Assembly: GCF_000971275.1 (NCBI RefSeq)
Contig: NZ_LAPV01000093.1
Coordinates: 62,001 to 126,000 of the forward strand
Reading direction: 5' to 3'
DNA from: Devosia psychrophila
GTDB lineage: Bacteria; Pseudomonadota; Alphaproteobacteria; Rhizobiales; Devosiaceae
Length of the DNA stretch: 64,000 nucleotides
The notes beneath the pieces were generated by a model that saw only the letters and a program-made list of their open reading frames with translations, made no database searches and had not been told where the DNA came from. How positions within the stretch are numbered: position 1 is the stretch's first letter; each line of letters starts with the position of its first letter. Below, one piece after another: positions 55,204 through 63,807 of the stretch. Both the position numbers and the translations under genes were made by a program.

Positions 55204-56844
55204 TTATGCCGCGCGAAGGTCGACCGGACGCCCGGCCGGCACTGGCACGAAGGCGTAGCCACTGGCGCCGAGGGTCAGGGCGATACCGTCTAGATCGGCG
55301 TTTTGCGACACGGCTTCGAGGGTTGTGCCATCGAGCAGACCCGTCACGGTTAGCGACTGGGGCTCGGCAGAAAGATTGAAAACGCAAAGCAGGCCGTCAT
55401 TGCCTTCGAGACGGGTGAAGGCCAACACCGGCTCTGCGGCCTTGAGAAAAGCGATCTCGCCGGTCTGCAGGCAAGGATGCTGCTTCCGCCAGGCCAGCGC
55501 GGCGCGATAAAAGGCTAGCGTCGAGCTTTCATCGGCATTCTGGCTGGCAACATTGAGCGCCGACTGGGCAGGCTTGACCGGCAGCCAGGGGGTGCCCGTG
55601 GTGAAGCCATTGGGTGCCTCGCCCGCATCCCAAGGCATTGGCGTGCGGCAGCCATCGCGGCCCTTGTCTTCGGGCCAGAAGCGGATGCCGCGCGGATCGG
55701 TCAGTTCCTCGAACAACAGATCGGTTTCCGGCAGGCCGAGTTCCTCGCCCTGGTAGAGGCAGACCGAGCCCTTGAGCGACAGCACCAAAGCCGCAGACTG
55801 GCGCGCCAATTCGGCAGGCGACTGACTGTGCTTGGCCCAGCGAGTCATGTGGCGCGGCACGTCGTGGTTGGAAAAACTCCAGCACGGCCAGCCATCGGGC
55901 CCGACCTTGAAAAAGGTCTCGATGCGCTCGCGGAAATGCGTTGCGGTGAAGTCATTGCCCAGGAAATCGAAGCCGTAGCACATGTGCAGCGTGTCGCCGC
56001 CAGAGGTGTATTCGGCCATCAGTTGCACAGATTGGTGGCTATCGCCGACCTCGCCGACCGACGCGGCGCCGGGATATTCGTTGAGCAGCGTACGGACGCG
56101 CTTGAGGAAATCGACATTTTCCGGCTGGCTCTTGGAATATTTGTGCTCCTGCATGTCATAGGGATTGACCGCATAGGGCAAATGTTCCGGCAACTTATTG
56201 GGCGGATTGGAGCGCAGCTTCTTGTCGTGGAAATAGTAGTTCACGGTGTCGAGGCGGAAGCCATCGATGCCGCGCTCGAGCCAGAAGCGCATGACATCGA
56301 GGACACCCTGCTGCACATTGAGATTGTGGAAATTGAGGTCCGGCTGCGAGGCCAGGAAATTGTGCAAATAGTATTGCCCGCGCGTCGGGTTCCATTCCCA
56401 GGCGCGGCCGCCGAACACAGCCGGCCAGTTATTGGGCGGCGAGCCATCGGGCAAGGGATCGGCCCAGACATACCAGTCAGCCTTGGCATTGGTGCGGTTG
56501 AGGCGCGATTCCTGGAACCAGGGGTGCAGGTCCGAGGTATGGCTGACCACCTGGTCCATGATGACCTTGAGATTGCGGGCATGAGCCTGTTCGACGAGGC
56601 TGTCGAAATCATGCAGCGAGCCGAACAGCGGATCGACGTCGCGATAATCGGAAACGTCGTAGCCCATGTCGGCCTGGGGCGAACGGGTTATGGGCGAGAG
56701 CCAGATGCAATCGACGCCGAGGCCGGCAATGTGGTCGAGCCGGCGAATAATGCCCGGCAGATCGCCGACGCCATCGCCGTTGCTGTCCTGAAACGACCGC
56801 GGATAGACCTGATAGATCACCCCGCCACGCCACCATTCCGTCAT
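55204..56844 (-). CDS. Alpha-glucosidase, GH13 family, second copy
   Basis: 546 residues from ATG 56844 (MTEWWRGGVIYQVYPRSFQDSNGDGVGDLPGI). Nucleophile Asp in GIDGFRLDTVNYYF (near 198), acid/base Glu in ASVGEVGD (near 263) and stabiliser Asp in FSNHDVPRH (near 325). Similar throughout to the enzyme at 43468. The catalytic set is complete in both, so both may be active on different alpha-glucosides. No signal peptide. The upstream open frame to 57051 would translate a repeat. Confidence 0.93.
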   Translation of the reverse strand: MTEWWRGGVIYQVYPRSFQDSNGDGVGDLPGIIRRLDHIAGLGVDCIWLSPITRSPQADMGYDVSDYRDVDPLFGSLHDFDSLVEQAHARNLKVIMDQVVSHTSDLHPWFQESRLNRTNAKADWYVWADPLPDGSPPNNWPAVFGGRAWEWNPTRGQYYLHNFLASQPDLNFHNLNVQQGVLDVMRFWLERGIDGFRLDTVNYYFHDKKLRSNPPNKLPEHLPYAVNPYDMQEHKYSKSQPENVDFLKRVRTLLNEYPGAASVGEVGDSHQSVQLMAEYTSGGDTLHMCYGFDFLGNDFTATHFRERIETFFKVGPDGWPCWSFSNHDVPRHMTRWAKHSQSPAELARQSAALVLSLKGSVCLYQGEELGLPETDLLFEELTDPRGIRFWPEDKGRDGCRTPMPWDAGEAPNGFTTGTPWLPVKPAQSALNVASQNADESSTLAFYRAALAWRKQHPCLQTGEIAFLKAAEPVLAFTRLEGNDGLLCVFNLSAEPQSLTVTGLLDGTTLEAVSQNADLDGIALTLGASGYAFVPVPAGRPVDLRAA

Positions 56845-56996
56845 GCTCGTCTCCCTGCTGCTCAGCCCGTCAAGTCCGGACGGACTCTGCGTTTCCCACG
56901 TGAAGGTAGCGGTTCGGTTGCCCGGATGGAATCGCCCAATGCCGCAGGAGGGCATTGCGAGAAAGGCAAGACGATGACGGGGGTAGGACGAAGGAA

Positions 56997-57113
56997 GAAT
57001 ACCCCCACCTCGCCTCCCCCTGAAAAGGGAATCTGATCGGGTTTTCGGCACAATCTTCGAAAATCACCGGCCAAGTTCCTCCCCCTCATCAGGGGGAGGT
57101 TAGGTGGGGGTAC
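56997..57113. repeat. Paired GGGAGG palindromic repeat, copy 10
   Basis: AATACCCCCACCTCGCCTCC/CCCTGAAAAGGG on the left and CCTCCCCCTCATCAGGGGGAGGTTAGGTGGGGGTA on the right. Between the DUF1801 gene and the GH13 gene, both on the minus strand. Confidence 0.8.
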
Positions 57114-57117
57114 CCGC

Positions 57118-57492
57118 TTATTTCTTGGCTTTCACCTTCGTCAGATTAAACGCGATCGCCCGGCCGATCAGCGCCTGCAGGGCGGCCGCGTCCACGTCGT
57201 CGCCTTCGTGGATGTCGATGGCTTTCCAGACCTTGCCGTTGCAGTTGTTGAACAGCTTGTCGGGGTCATCGAGCGCGGCGCCGTGGGAGAAGGTGAGCTT
57301 GACCTTGTCCTTGTGAGCATTGCCAACGGCGATGACGCCGCTGCGTTCCCAGACGGGGCTGCCCATGTATTTCCACTGCTCGACCATGGCTGGATCGGCG
57401 GCGAGGAAAGCCTTGCGGACCTTGGCCAAGATGGGGCCGCGCCAGTCGGTCAGCGCGGCTATGTAATCGTCGATCTGCTCGGAGGGGGTCAT
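57118..57492 (-). CDS. DUF1801 domain protein
   Basis: 124 residues with the DUF1801 pattern: YIAALTDWRGPILAKVRKAFLAADPAMVEQWKYMGSPVWERSGVIAVGNAHKDKVKLTFSHGAAL. Small cytoplasmic protein related to the YdhG family; function unknown. The gene follows the dehydrogenase gene with two bases between them, so they are probably co-transcribed. Confidence 0.9.
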   Translation of the reverse strand: MTPSEQIDDYIAALTDWRGPILAKVRKAFLAADPAMVEQWKYMGSPVWERSGVIAVGNAHKDKVKLTFSHGAALDDPDKLFNNCNGKVWKAIDIHEGDDVDAAALQALIGRAIAFNLTKVKAKK

Positions 57493-57494
57493 GC

Positions 57495-58424
57495 TCAGAC
57501 CACGGCGCTGATCAGCGGCTCGCCGGCGAAATGTGCCTCAAGATTGGCGACCAGTAACGCGCCCATGGCGTCGCGGGTCTGGTGGGTGGCGCTGCCCTGA
57601 TGCGGTGAGAGCACGACATTATCGAGGGCGAAGAAGGCTTCGGGGACTTGGGGTTCATTTTCGAAGACGTCGAGCGCGGCGCCGCCGAGGCCGCCATTTT
57701 GCAGCAGTTCGAGCAAGGCCGGTTCATCGACCAGCGTGCCGCGGGCGACGTTGACCAGCATGCCCTTGGGGCCGAGGGCGGTCAGGACTTCACGCGAGAC
57801 GATGCGATCGGTGCCCTTGCCGCCGGGGGCGATGATGACGAGGCAATCGCTATCGCGCGCCATATCGACGAGGTTGTCGTAGAAGATATGTGGCTCGGAC
57901 GGCTGGCGCTTGCGGCCGTGATAGACGACACGCATTTTCATGGCCTGGGCGCGGATGGCGATTTCCTTGCCGATGCGGCCAAGGCCGAGAATGCCAACGG
58001 TCTTGCCGGTGAGTTCTGTGAACAGGCCGATATTGCCACTTGGCCACTTGCCCTGGCGGACAAACTGATCGCCTTGCGGAATGCGGCGGGCGAGGGAAAT
58101 CATCAGGCCGACGGTAAGCTCGGCGACGGCGTCGTTGAGGACGTTGGGCGTATTGGTGACGCGGATGTTGCGCGCCTTGGCGGCCTTGGTATCGATATTG
58201 TCGTAGCCGACGCCAAAGCTGGCAATGATTTCGAGATTGGGCAGGCCATCCATTAGATCGGCCTGCACGCCGGAGCCGGCATGGGCGCGAACGCGGGCGC
58301 CATTTTCGGCCAGCCAGGCATTGGGATTGGCCTGCTCGTGCAGCATGTGGACGGTGTAGCGCTCGGCGAGAGCGGCTTCACAGCTCGCGAGGAGCCTGCC
58401 GGTCTGCAGGATTTCGATGGTCAT
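57495..58424 (-). CDS. D-2-hydroxyacid dehydrogenase (glyoxylate/hydroxypyruvate reductase B-like)
   Basis: 309 residues from ATG 58424. NAD-binding motif TVGILGLGRIGKEIAIRAQAMKMRVVYHGRKRQ; catalytic Arg in LVNVARGTLVDEPALL, Glu in VFENEPQVPE and His in NVVLSPHQGSATHQT. It reduces 2-oxoacids such as glyoxylate or hydroxypyruvate. Its promoter-proximal part is triplicated: two further copies of ATG ACC ATC GAA ATC CTG CAG lie upstream in a 146-bp tandem repeat (see findings). The ATG at 58424 is the only copy fused to the full gene. Confidence 0.92.
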   Translation of the reverse strand: MTIEILQTGRLLASCEAALAERYTVHMLHEQANPNAWLAENGARVRAHAGSGVQADLMDGLPNLEIIASFGVGYDNIDTKAAKARNIRVTNTPNVLNDAVAELTVGLMISLARRIPQGDQFVRQGKWPSGNIGLFTELTGKTVGILGLGRIGKEIAIRAQAMKMRVVYHGRKRQPSEPHIFYDNLVDMARDSDCLVIIAPGGKGTDRIVSREVLTALGPKGMLVNVARGTLVDEPALLELLQNGGLGGAALDVFENEPQVPEAFFALDNVVLSPHQGSATHQTRDAMGALLVANLEAHFAGEPLISAVV

Positions 58425-58505
58425 GGATATTCCTGTCATGGCAGTTTGGTCGGACAGCCGGAGTGTTCGTGCCATTCGGGCACAGCCCTCATGGCCTTCT
58501 TACCT

Positions 58506-58530
58506 AAAATCGCTCCACTGGAGCGATTTT
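58506..58530. repeat. ATCGCTCC palindromic repeat in tandem unit 1
   Basis: AAAATCGCTCC-ACT-GGAGCGATTTT; 25 bases. Preceded by CTCATGGCCTTCTTACCT, similar in reverse to the flank of the 15691 copy. Confidence 0.85.
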
Positions 58531-58651
58531 CCTGCGGCCGGCTCGAAGTCTGCAGGATTTCGATGGTCATGGATATTCCTGTCATGGCAGCTTGGTCGGA
58601 CAGCCGGAGTGTTCGTGCCATTCGGGCACAGCCCTCATGGCCTTCTTACCT

Positions 58652-58676
58652 AAAATCGCTCCACTGGAGCGATTTT
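58652..58676. repeat. ATCGCTCC palindromic repeat in tandem unit 2
   Basis: Identical to the copy at 58506 and duplicated with it as part of the 146-bp unit. Confidence 0.85.
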
Positions 58677-58843
58677 CCTGCGGCCGGCTCGAAGTCTGCA
58701 GGATTTCGATGGTCATGAGGTTTTCCCGTTTGCGCATAGCTTAGCTGCGGGGGCGAGCATCGCAACCCCGGGGGTGGACGGCACCGAATAAAAGTGTAGC
58801 AATGTGAAGGCGATGGGCTGAGCCGTATTTCCTTCGGAGCATA

Positions 58844-60265
58844 ATGGGCGACACAACGCCGTTTGACGAAATGTACAATCCGGACGGCAGCGTCCGTGAA
58901 CCCTATCGGGCGCTTGCGGCATGGCTGGAGGAGCAGCCGGACAAGGCGCTGACGCTGATGCAGTCGGACGCCGAGGCTATTTTCCGCAAGCTGGGCATCA
59001 CCTTCGCCGTCTATGGGTCGGACGAGGGCACCGAAAAGGTCATCCCTTTCGACGTTATCCCCCGCATCATAGCGGCGCAAGAATGGCGCAAGCTGAGCAA
59101 GGGCATCGAGCAGCGGGTCAAGGCGCTTAACGCGTTCCTCTATGACATCTACCACCGCCAGGACATCCTGAAGGCCGGGCGGATTCCGGAAAAGCTGATC
59201 CTGCAGAACTCGGCCTTTGCACCGGAAATGATGGGACTGGAGCCGGCCAAGGGCGTCTATGCGCATATCATCGGCGTCGATATCGTGCGGGTCGGTGCCG
59301 ACGAATTTTATGTGTTGGAAGACAACCTGCGCACGCCATCGGGTGTCAGCTATATGCTGGAAGACCGCGAGGCGATGATGATGCTGGCGCCGGACCTGTT
59401 CCAGCGCCAGAAGGTCGCGCCGGTCGAGAATTATCCGGAAAACCTGCGGCGGACGCTGGAAAGCGTGGCGCCGGCTGGAGCTGGCTCGTCGCCCAATATC
59501 GTGGTGCTGACGCCGGGCATCTATAACTCGGCCTATTTCGAGCATTCTTTCCTCGCCGACCAGATGGGCGCGACGCTGTGCGAGGGGCCGGACCTGTTCG
59601 TCGATGGCGGCAAGGTCTACATGCGGACCACGACCGGGCCCGAGCGGGTCGACGTGATCTATCGGCGCATCGATGACGAATATATCGACCCGCTGACGTT
59701 CAGGCCGGATTCCATGCTGGGCGTGCCGGGGCTATTCAACGCCTATCGGGCAGGCAATGTGACCCTCGTGAACGCGCCGGGAACGGGCATTGCCGACGAC
59801 AAGGCGGTCTATACCTATGTGCCGGAAATCATCGAGTTCTACCTCGGCGAAAAGGCGCTGCTGCAGAATGTGCCGACCTATAATTGCACCGACGAGGAGC
59901 AGCGCAACTGGGTGCTGGCCAATATCGCCGATTTGGTGGTCAAGGAAGTGCATGGTTCGGGCGGCTACGGCATGATGGTGGGTCCGACCTCGACCAAGGC
60001 CATGCATGCCGAATTCCGCAAGAAGATCGAAGCGCGGCCGGACAATTATATTGTGCAGCCGACGCTGGCGCTCAGCACCTGCCCGACTTACGTCAATGCC
60101 GGGATTGCGCCGCGACACGTCGATCTGCGGCCCTATGTGCTGATGGGCGACGAGGTGCGGATCACGCCGGGCGGGCTGACTCGCGTGGCACTGAAGAAGG
60201 GCTCGCTGGTGGTCAATTCGAGCCAGGGCGGCGGCACCAAGGATACATGGGTGCTGGAAGATTGA
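58844..60265 (+). CDS. Circularly permuted ATP-grasp protein (DUF404/DUF407)
   Basis: 473 residues. Family landmarks: MYNPDGSVREPYRALAAWLEE, KVIPFDVIPRIIAAQEWRKLSKGIEQRVKALNAFLYDIYHRQDIL, HIIGVDIVRVGADEFYVLEDNLRTPSGVSYMLEDREAMM and, in the later half, VVKEVHGSGGYGMMVGPTST and YIVQPTLALSTCPTY. An ATP-dependent amide-bond ligase is predicted; the product is not known. It forms a three-gene set with the alpha-E and transglutaminase-like genes downstream, a known conserved association. Confidence 0.93.
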   Translation: MGDTTPFDEMYNPDGSVREPYRALAAWLEEQPDKALTLMQSDAEAIFRKLGITFAVYGSDEGTEKVIPFDVIPRIIAAQEWRKLSKGIEQRVKALNAFLYDIYHRQDILKAGRIPEKLILQNSAFAPEMMGLEPAKGVYAHIIGVDIVRVGADEFYVLEDNLRTPSGVSYMLEDREAMMMLAPDLFQRQKVAPVENYPENLRRTLESVAPAGAGSSPNIVVLTPGIYNSAYFEHSFLADQMGATLCEGPDLFVDGGKVYMRTTTGPERVDVIYRRIDDEYIDPLTFRPDSMLGVPGLFNAYRAGNVTLVNAPGTGIADDKAVYTYVPEIIEFYLGEKALLQNVPTYNCTDEEQRNWVLANIADLVVKEVHGSGGYGMMVGPTSTKAMHAEFRKKIEARPDNYIVQPTLALSTCPTYVNAGIAPRHVDLRPYVLMGDEVRITPGGLTRVALKKGSLVVNSSQGGGTKDTWVLED

Positions 60266-60295
60266 TGATGATTTCATACCTGCATAGCGCCCAAA

Positions 60296-60413
60296 CTCCC
60301 CCCTCCCCGGCCCTCCCCTCGAGGGGGAGGGTGCGCATCGGTGATTTTGAACAGATCGTGGCTGAGACACTGAACGGCACCTCCCCCCTCGAGGGGGAGG
60401 CTGGGAGGGGCGG
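60296..60413. repeat. Paired GGGAGG palindromic repeat, copy 11
   Basis: CTCCCCCCTCCCCGGCCCTC/CCCTCGAGGGGGAGGGTGCG and CACCTCCCCCCTCGAGGGGGAGGCTGGGAGGGG. Between the ATP-grasp and alpha-E genes, within the probable operon. Confidence 0.85.
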
Positions 60414-60434
60414 CGGTTTGCCCTCGATCCAGCC

Positions 60435-61385
60435 ATGACAATGCTGGGGCGCACTGCACAAAACCTTTATTGGCTCAGCCGCTATGTCGAGCGGGCCGAA
60501 AACATGGCGCGACTGCTTGAGGTGGGCTATCGGATGAGCCTGACCAGCCGGCGGGAGGGCGGCTCTTCGGAGCATCTGATGAGCATGCTGCAGGCGGCGG
60601 AAATGGACGAGGACTTCGCCAAGAAGGACCGCCCTGCCGATGTCGATACAGTCGCCCATTTCATGATGTTCGATCCGACCAACCCCAGCTCGGTGTTCAA
60701 CTGCATCCAGGCGGCGCGTACCAATGCGCGCACTGTGCGCACGGCCATCACCGGCGACATGTGGGAAACGCTAAACGGCGCCTGGCTGAGCTTTAGCCAG
60801 ATCAAGCCGCGTGACGTGCGCGGGGCGAAGCTGCTCGAGCTGCTGGAATGGGTGAAGCACCTGAGCCACGAATTCCGGGGGGCGCTGCTCGGCACTATTT
60901 TGCGGGACGATGGTTTTTCGTTTTTGCAGGCGGGCAATTTCGTCGAGCGGGCGGACAATACCGCGCGCATTCTCGACATGAAATACTACGTGCTGCTGCC
61001 GCGCGCCAAGATGGTGGGCGGCGATCTCGACATCCAGCAGTGGTCGCTGATCCTGCGGGCGGCTTCGGCACATCGCAGCTATCGCCATGTCTATCATGAC
61101 CGCTACAAGGCCCATAACATTGCCGATTTCCTGATGTTGCGAGCCGAAATGCCGCGCTCGCTGATCTACTGTGCCCGTTTTATCGAGGCGCAGGTGGACA
61201 CGCTGGCCGGGTTTTACGGCGGCAAGGGAGAGTGCAACGAAGCGGCAGCCTCATTGCGATCTATGGTCGAAGGCACGACGATGGAGACAATTTTCGCGCA
61301 GGGTCTGCACGAGTTCCTGACCGAGTTCATCGCGCGTAATAACCGCGTGTCGAACTCGCTGTCGGAGAGTTATAATTTTTATTGA
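60435..61385 (+). CDS. Alpha-E domain protein (DUF403)
   Basis: 316 residues, all-alpha. Begins MLGRTAQNLYWLSRYVERAENMARLLEVGYRMSL (ATG 60441 is an alternative start). Other landmarks: NPSSVFNCIQAARTNARTVRTAITGDMWETLN, GNFVERADNTARILDMKYYVLLP, and SRSYRHVYHDRY-type segments with a final FLTEFIARNNRVSNSLSESYNFY. The alpha-E family accompanies circularly permuted ATP-grasp ligases; its activity is unknown. Middle gene of the three-gene set. Confidence 0.93.
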   Translation: MTMLGRTAQNLYWLSRYVERAENMARLLEVGYRMSLTSRREGGSSEHLMSMLQAAEMDEDFAKKDRPADVDTVAHFMMFDPTNPSSVFNCIQAARTNARTVRTAITGDMWETLNGAWLSFSQIKPRDVRGAKLLELLEWVKHLSHEFRGALLGTILRDDGFSFLQAGNFVERADNTARILDMKYYVLLPRAKMVGGDLDIQQWSLILRAASAHRSYRHVYHDRYKAHNIADFLMLRAEMPRSLIYCARFIEAQVDTLAGFYGGKGECNEAAASLRSMVEGTTMETIFAQGLHEFLTEFIARNNRVSNSLSESYNFY

Positions 61386-61431
61386 GGCCGACGTGTCCGC
61401 TGACGGCGGCGCAGAACACGAGTAGCCAGAG

Positions 61432-62301
61432 ATGCGTATTTCCATTCGCCACCAGATGAGCGTGACGCCGCCGGCGGGTTCGGCGCATGCGGTGCTGCAA
61501 CTGCTGCTGACGCCGACCAGCGGCGCGACGCAGAAGATCGTCAGTTGGAACGTGGAGATGGCGGGGATCGGCGAAGCCGCACAGTTCAAGGACGCGTTTG
61601 GCAACACGGCGCATCTGGTCAACCAGATCAAGCCGGAGGGCGAACTTTTGGTGACCGTTACCGGCGTGGTGGAAACCACCGACCGGCACGGAGTGATTGG
61701 CCGGCCGGGCGGCGAGCCGGTGCCAGCGCTGTACCGGCGCAATACACCGCTGACCAAGGCATCGGTGACGCTTTACGGCAAGTTCCGCAATTCCAAAGAC
61801 AGCCGGCTGGATGTGCTGCATGCCTTGATGGCGCGGGTCGGCGAACTGCTCGACGGGCCTGCCGCCGAAGGGCAGAGCCAGAGCCAGACGCAAAATGGGC
61901 AATCGCAAAGCCAGTCACAGGGACAGAGGCCGGCAGAGGCTGTGTTGGTGCCACACGAGGGTGTGGAGCATCAGGAGGCCGCGGCGAAGCTGCCCCGGCC
62001 ACCCGCTACCGACTATGCGCATGCCTTTATCGGCGCGGCGCGGGCGCTCGGCATTCCGGCGCGTTATGTGACTGGATATCTGCTGGGCGACGAGGACGAG
62101 GCGTCGTGCTTCCATGTCTGGGCGGAGGCTTTTGACGAGGGGCTCGGCTGGATAGGGTTCGATCCGATGCTGCAGCTTTGCCCGACCGACCGGCACGTAC
62201 GGCTCGCTGCCGGGCTGGATGCGCTATCGGCCACGCCGCTGCGCGCGGTCCCGGCAGGTGATGGAACGATCGAGGTCAGCCTGAGCGTTACGGTCGAGTA
62301 G
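61432..62301 (+). CDS. Transglutaminase-like protein lacking the catalytic cysteine
   Basis: 289 residues. N-terminal beta domain (MRISIRHQMSVTPPAGSAHAVLQLLLTPTSG), a polar linker with QSQSQ repeats near 150-165, and a transglutaminase-like core. Where active members have GVCRDYAH, this one has PPATDYAHAFIGAARALGIPARYVTGYL, so Cys is Ala. The catalytic His (SCFHVWAEAF) and Asp (GWIGFDPM) positions remain. It is probably a non-catalytic binding protein or a pseudoenzyme. Third gene of the ATP-grasp/alpha-E set, 46 bases after alpha-E. Confidence 0.88.
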   Translation: MRISIRHQMSVTPPAGSAHAVLQLLLTPTSGATQKIVSWNVEMAGIGEAAQFKDAFGNTAHLVNQIKPEGELLVTVTGVVETTDRHGVIGRPGGEPVPALYRRNTPLTKASVTLYGKFRNSKDSRLDVLHALMARVGELLDGPAAEGQSQSQTQNGQSQSQSQGQRPAEAVLVPHEGVEHQEAAAKLPRPPATDYAHAFIGAARALGIPARYVTGYLLGDEDEASCFHVWAEAFDEGLGWIGFDPMLQLCPTDRHVRLAAGLDALSATPLRAVPAGDGTIEVSLSVTVE

Positions 62302-62351
62302 TTTTTCGTCTCGCTTTTTTGGGTAGATCGAGAAAACCGCCCCGACAGAGC

Positions 62352-62377
62352 AACACTTAGCCATTGTACTAAGTGTT
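62352..62377. promoter_or_regulatory. Candidate ArsR-family operator
   Basis: AACACTTAG (62352-62360) and its perfect complement CTAAGTGTT (62369-62377), eight bases apart, 21 bases upstream of the regulator's start. Probable autoregulatory site. Confidence 0.65.
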
Positions 62378-62397
62378 CGGATTTGATCCTTAGCTGT

Positions 62398-62733
62398 ATG
62401 GCACAGTATCAACAGCTCGATGGCATTTTTCAGGCATTGGCCGATCCGACGCGGCGCGCGGTGATTGGGCGGCTGGGGCGCGGGCCCGCCAGCGTGGGGG
62501 AGCTTGCCAAGCCGTTCGAGATGGCCCTGCCCTCGTTCATTAAACACATTCATATGCTCGAAGAGAGCGGGCTGATCCGCACCAGCAAGCTGGGCCGGGT
62601 TCGCACTTGTACGATCGAGGCGCAAAGGCTGGCGGCGGTTGGCGGATGGCTCGATGAACAGAGGGCGATCTGGGAGAGCCGGACGGACCGGCTGGAGCAG
62701 TTCGTCACCAGCAAGGAGGAGAAACGGAAATGA
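62398..62733 (+). CDS. ArsR-family transcriptional regulator
   Basis: 111 residues from ATG 62398. Winged helix: LDGIFQALADPTRRAVIGRLGRGPASVGELAKPFEMALPSFIKHIHMLEESGLIRTSKLGRVRTCTIEAQRLAAVGGWLDEQRAIWESRTDRLEQF. The FMxLPSFxKHIxxLEExGLI pattern is that of the ArsR subgroup paired with SRPBCC (AHSA1) proteins; no metal-binding Cys is present. The next gene is overlapped by ATGA but truncated. Confidence 0.92.
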   Translation: MAQYQQLDGIFQALADPTRRAVIGRLGRGPASVGELAKPFEMALPSFIKHIHMLEESGLIRTSKLGRVRTCTIEAQRLAAVGGWLDEQRAIWESRTDRLEQFVTSKEEKRK

Positions 62734-62819
62734 CGCTCGATCCGCTACGCGACCTCGAAATCACCCGCATCATCAAGGCGCCACGGCAGGCAGTGCCGCC
62801 AGTCTGGCAGGGCATGTGA
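62730..62819 (+). pseudogene. Truncated SRPBCC/AHSA1-domain gene
   Basis: The ATGA overlap with the ArsR gene is retained. The frame reads MTLDPLRDLEITRIIKAPRQAV, a normal SRPBCC N-terminus, then PPVWQGM and TGA after 29 codons; a full gene would have about 140. Downstream to 62962 no SRPBCC-like sequence is readable in another frame, so most of the gene has been deleted. The ArsR regulator has therefore lost its usual partner. Confidence 0.72.
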
Positions 62820-62962
62820 TGGCGGTCATCCAAGGCATGTCCACCCTGGCCCGAGATGGGGCAGGACGCGATAAGCTGCTTGGCATCGCCAGGATGGCTA
62901 TGGCTGGCTGGCCGCCTGCAGCTTAGCGATTGGGCTACAGGCGGAGGACAGAATGCCGTGGC

Positions 62963-63673
62963 CTACATATCCACTAGCGGTAAGAACCCGCCATAGATGG
63001 TTCGCTTGCCGTCCCAGACGTCGGGGTTTGGGGCCATCCGCGGATCCTTCATCAGTACGCCCCAAGCAGTGTCGTGTATTTCTTTTGAAGGCCATTCGAT
63101 GAACGAGAAGCTGATGGTCTCTCCATCCTGGCAGTCCACGGCCCGCTGAAAGTCGGTGGTTTTACCGGGGGGCACATCGTCGCCCCAACCGTCCAGCACG
63201 CGCAATGCACCATGCTCGATCAGCAGCGGCGCCTGTTGTTCAGACAGGGTTCTGAAGGCTTCCTTATTCGCCAGCGGAACCGGCGAAATCATGCCGTCGA
63301 CATAGCCGGGCTTCCCATTGCGCCCGGTGTCGTGCAGCGTTTCGAAGCCTCCATAAATCATGCGCTTGGCATCGAATGGCATTTCGCCCATCGCCGCCAT
63401 ATCGGGATCGTCCATCATGGTCTTGGCGGCCTGTTGCCGCGTTGCGCGGTCGGGGTATTCGACCCATGAAAAGACTGGCACTTCGCCATCTTCAAGCTTG
63501 GTGGCACGATAGAAGTCGGTTTGTTCACCATGGGGTACGTCATCGCACCAATTTTCGACCAGTCTGGTTGCGCCCAAGCTCTCGAAATAACCGGCCGCCT
63601 TGCTGGCTTGCTCGCGGTATTTTTCCTTGTTGCCGGCTGGCACTGCAAGCACGAAACCCTCGATATATGACAT
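62963..63673 (-). CDS. Tandem DUF1428 domain protein
   Basis: 236 residues from ATG 63673, made of two DUF1428 units. Unit 1 (1-117): MSYIEGFVLAVPAGNKEKYREQASKAAGYFESLGATRLVENWCDDVPHG...DMAAMGEMPFDAKRMIYGGFETL. Unit 2 (118-236): GMISPVPLANKEAFRTLSEQQAPLLIEHGALRVLDGWGDDVPPG...DPRMAPNPDVWDGKRTIYGGFLPL. DUF1428 proteins are normally single-domain (about 117 residues, dimeric alpha-beta barrel), so this is a fused internal dimer. Function unknown. Confidence 0.9.
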   Translation of the reverse strand: MSYIEGFVLAVPAGNKEKYREQASKAAGYFESLGATRLVENWCDDVPHGEQTDFYRATKLEDGEVPVFSWVEYPDRATRQQAAKTMMDDPDMAAMGEMPFDAKRMIYGGFETLHDTGRNGKPGYVDGMISPVPLANKEAFRTLSEQQAPLLIEHGALRVLDGWGDDVPPGKTTDFQRAVDCQDGETISFSFIEWPSKEIHDTAWGVLMKDPRMAPNPDVWDGKRTIYGGFLPLVDM

Positions 63674-63807
63674 GGATCGTCTCCGCTGAATTTCCGTTCT
63701 AACCACACGACGAACGGGACAATGCGGTATCGACACGGGCGGCGCAATTTTTTAGCAAGCTTGTCGCCCGGTCGAAGCCGCCAGTATCCCACCGGAGGTT
63801 GCCTGGC

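Larger units (their letters stand above)
58402..58717. repeat. 146-bp tandem duplication carrying the start of the hydroxyacid dehydrogenase gene
   Basis: Two complete 146-bp units (58402-58547, 58548-58693) and 24 bases of a third (58694-58717). Each full unit contains the gene's first eight codons, a ribosome site, and an ATCGCTCC palindrome (58506-58530 and 58652-58676). The two units differ at one position near 58444 (GCAGTTTGG against GCAGCTTGG). The third partial copy carries the original start codon with its own upstream sequence. Confidence 0.93.
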
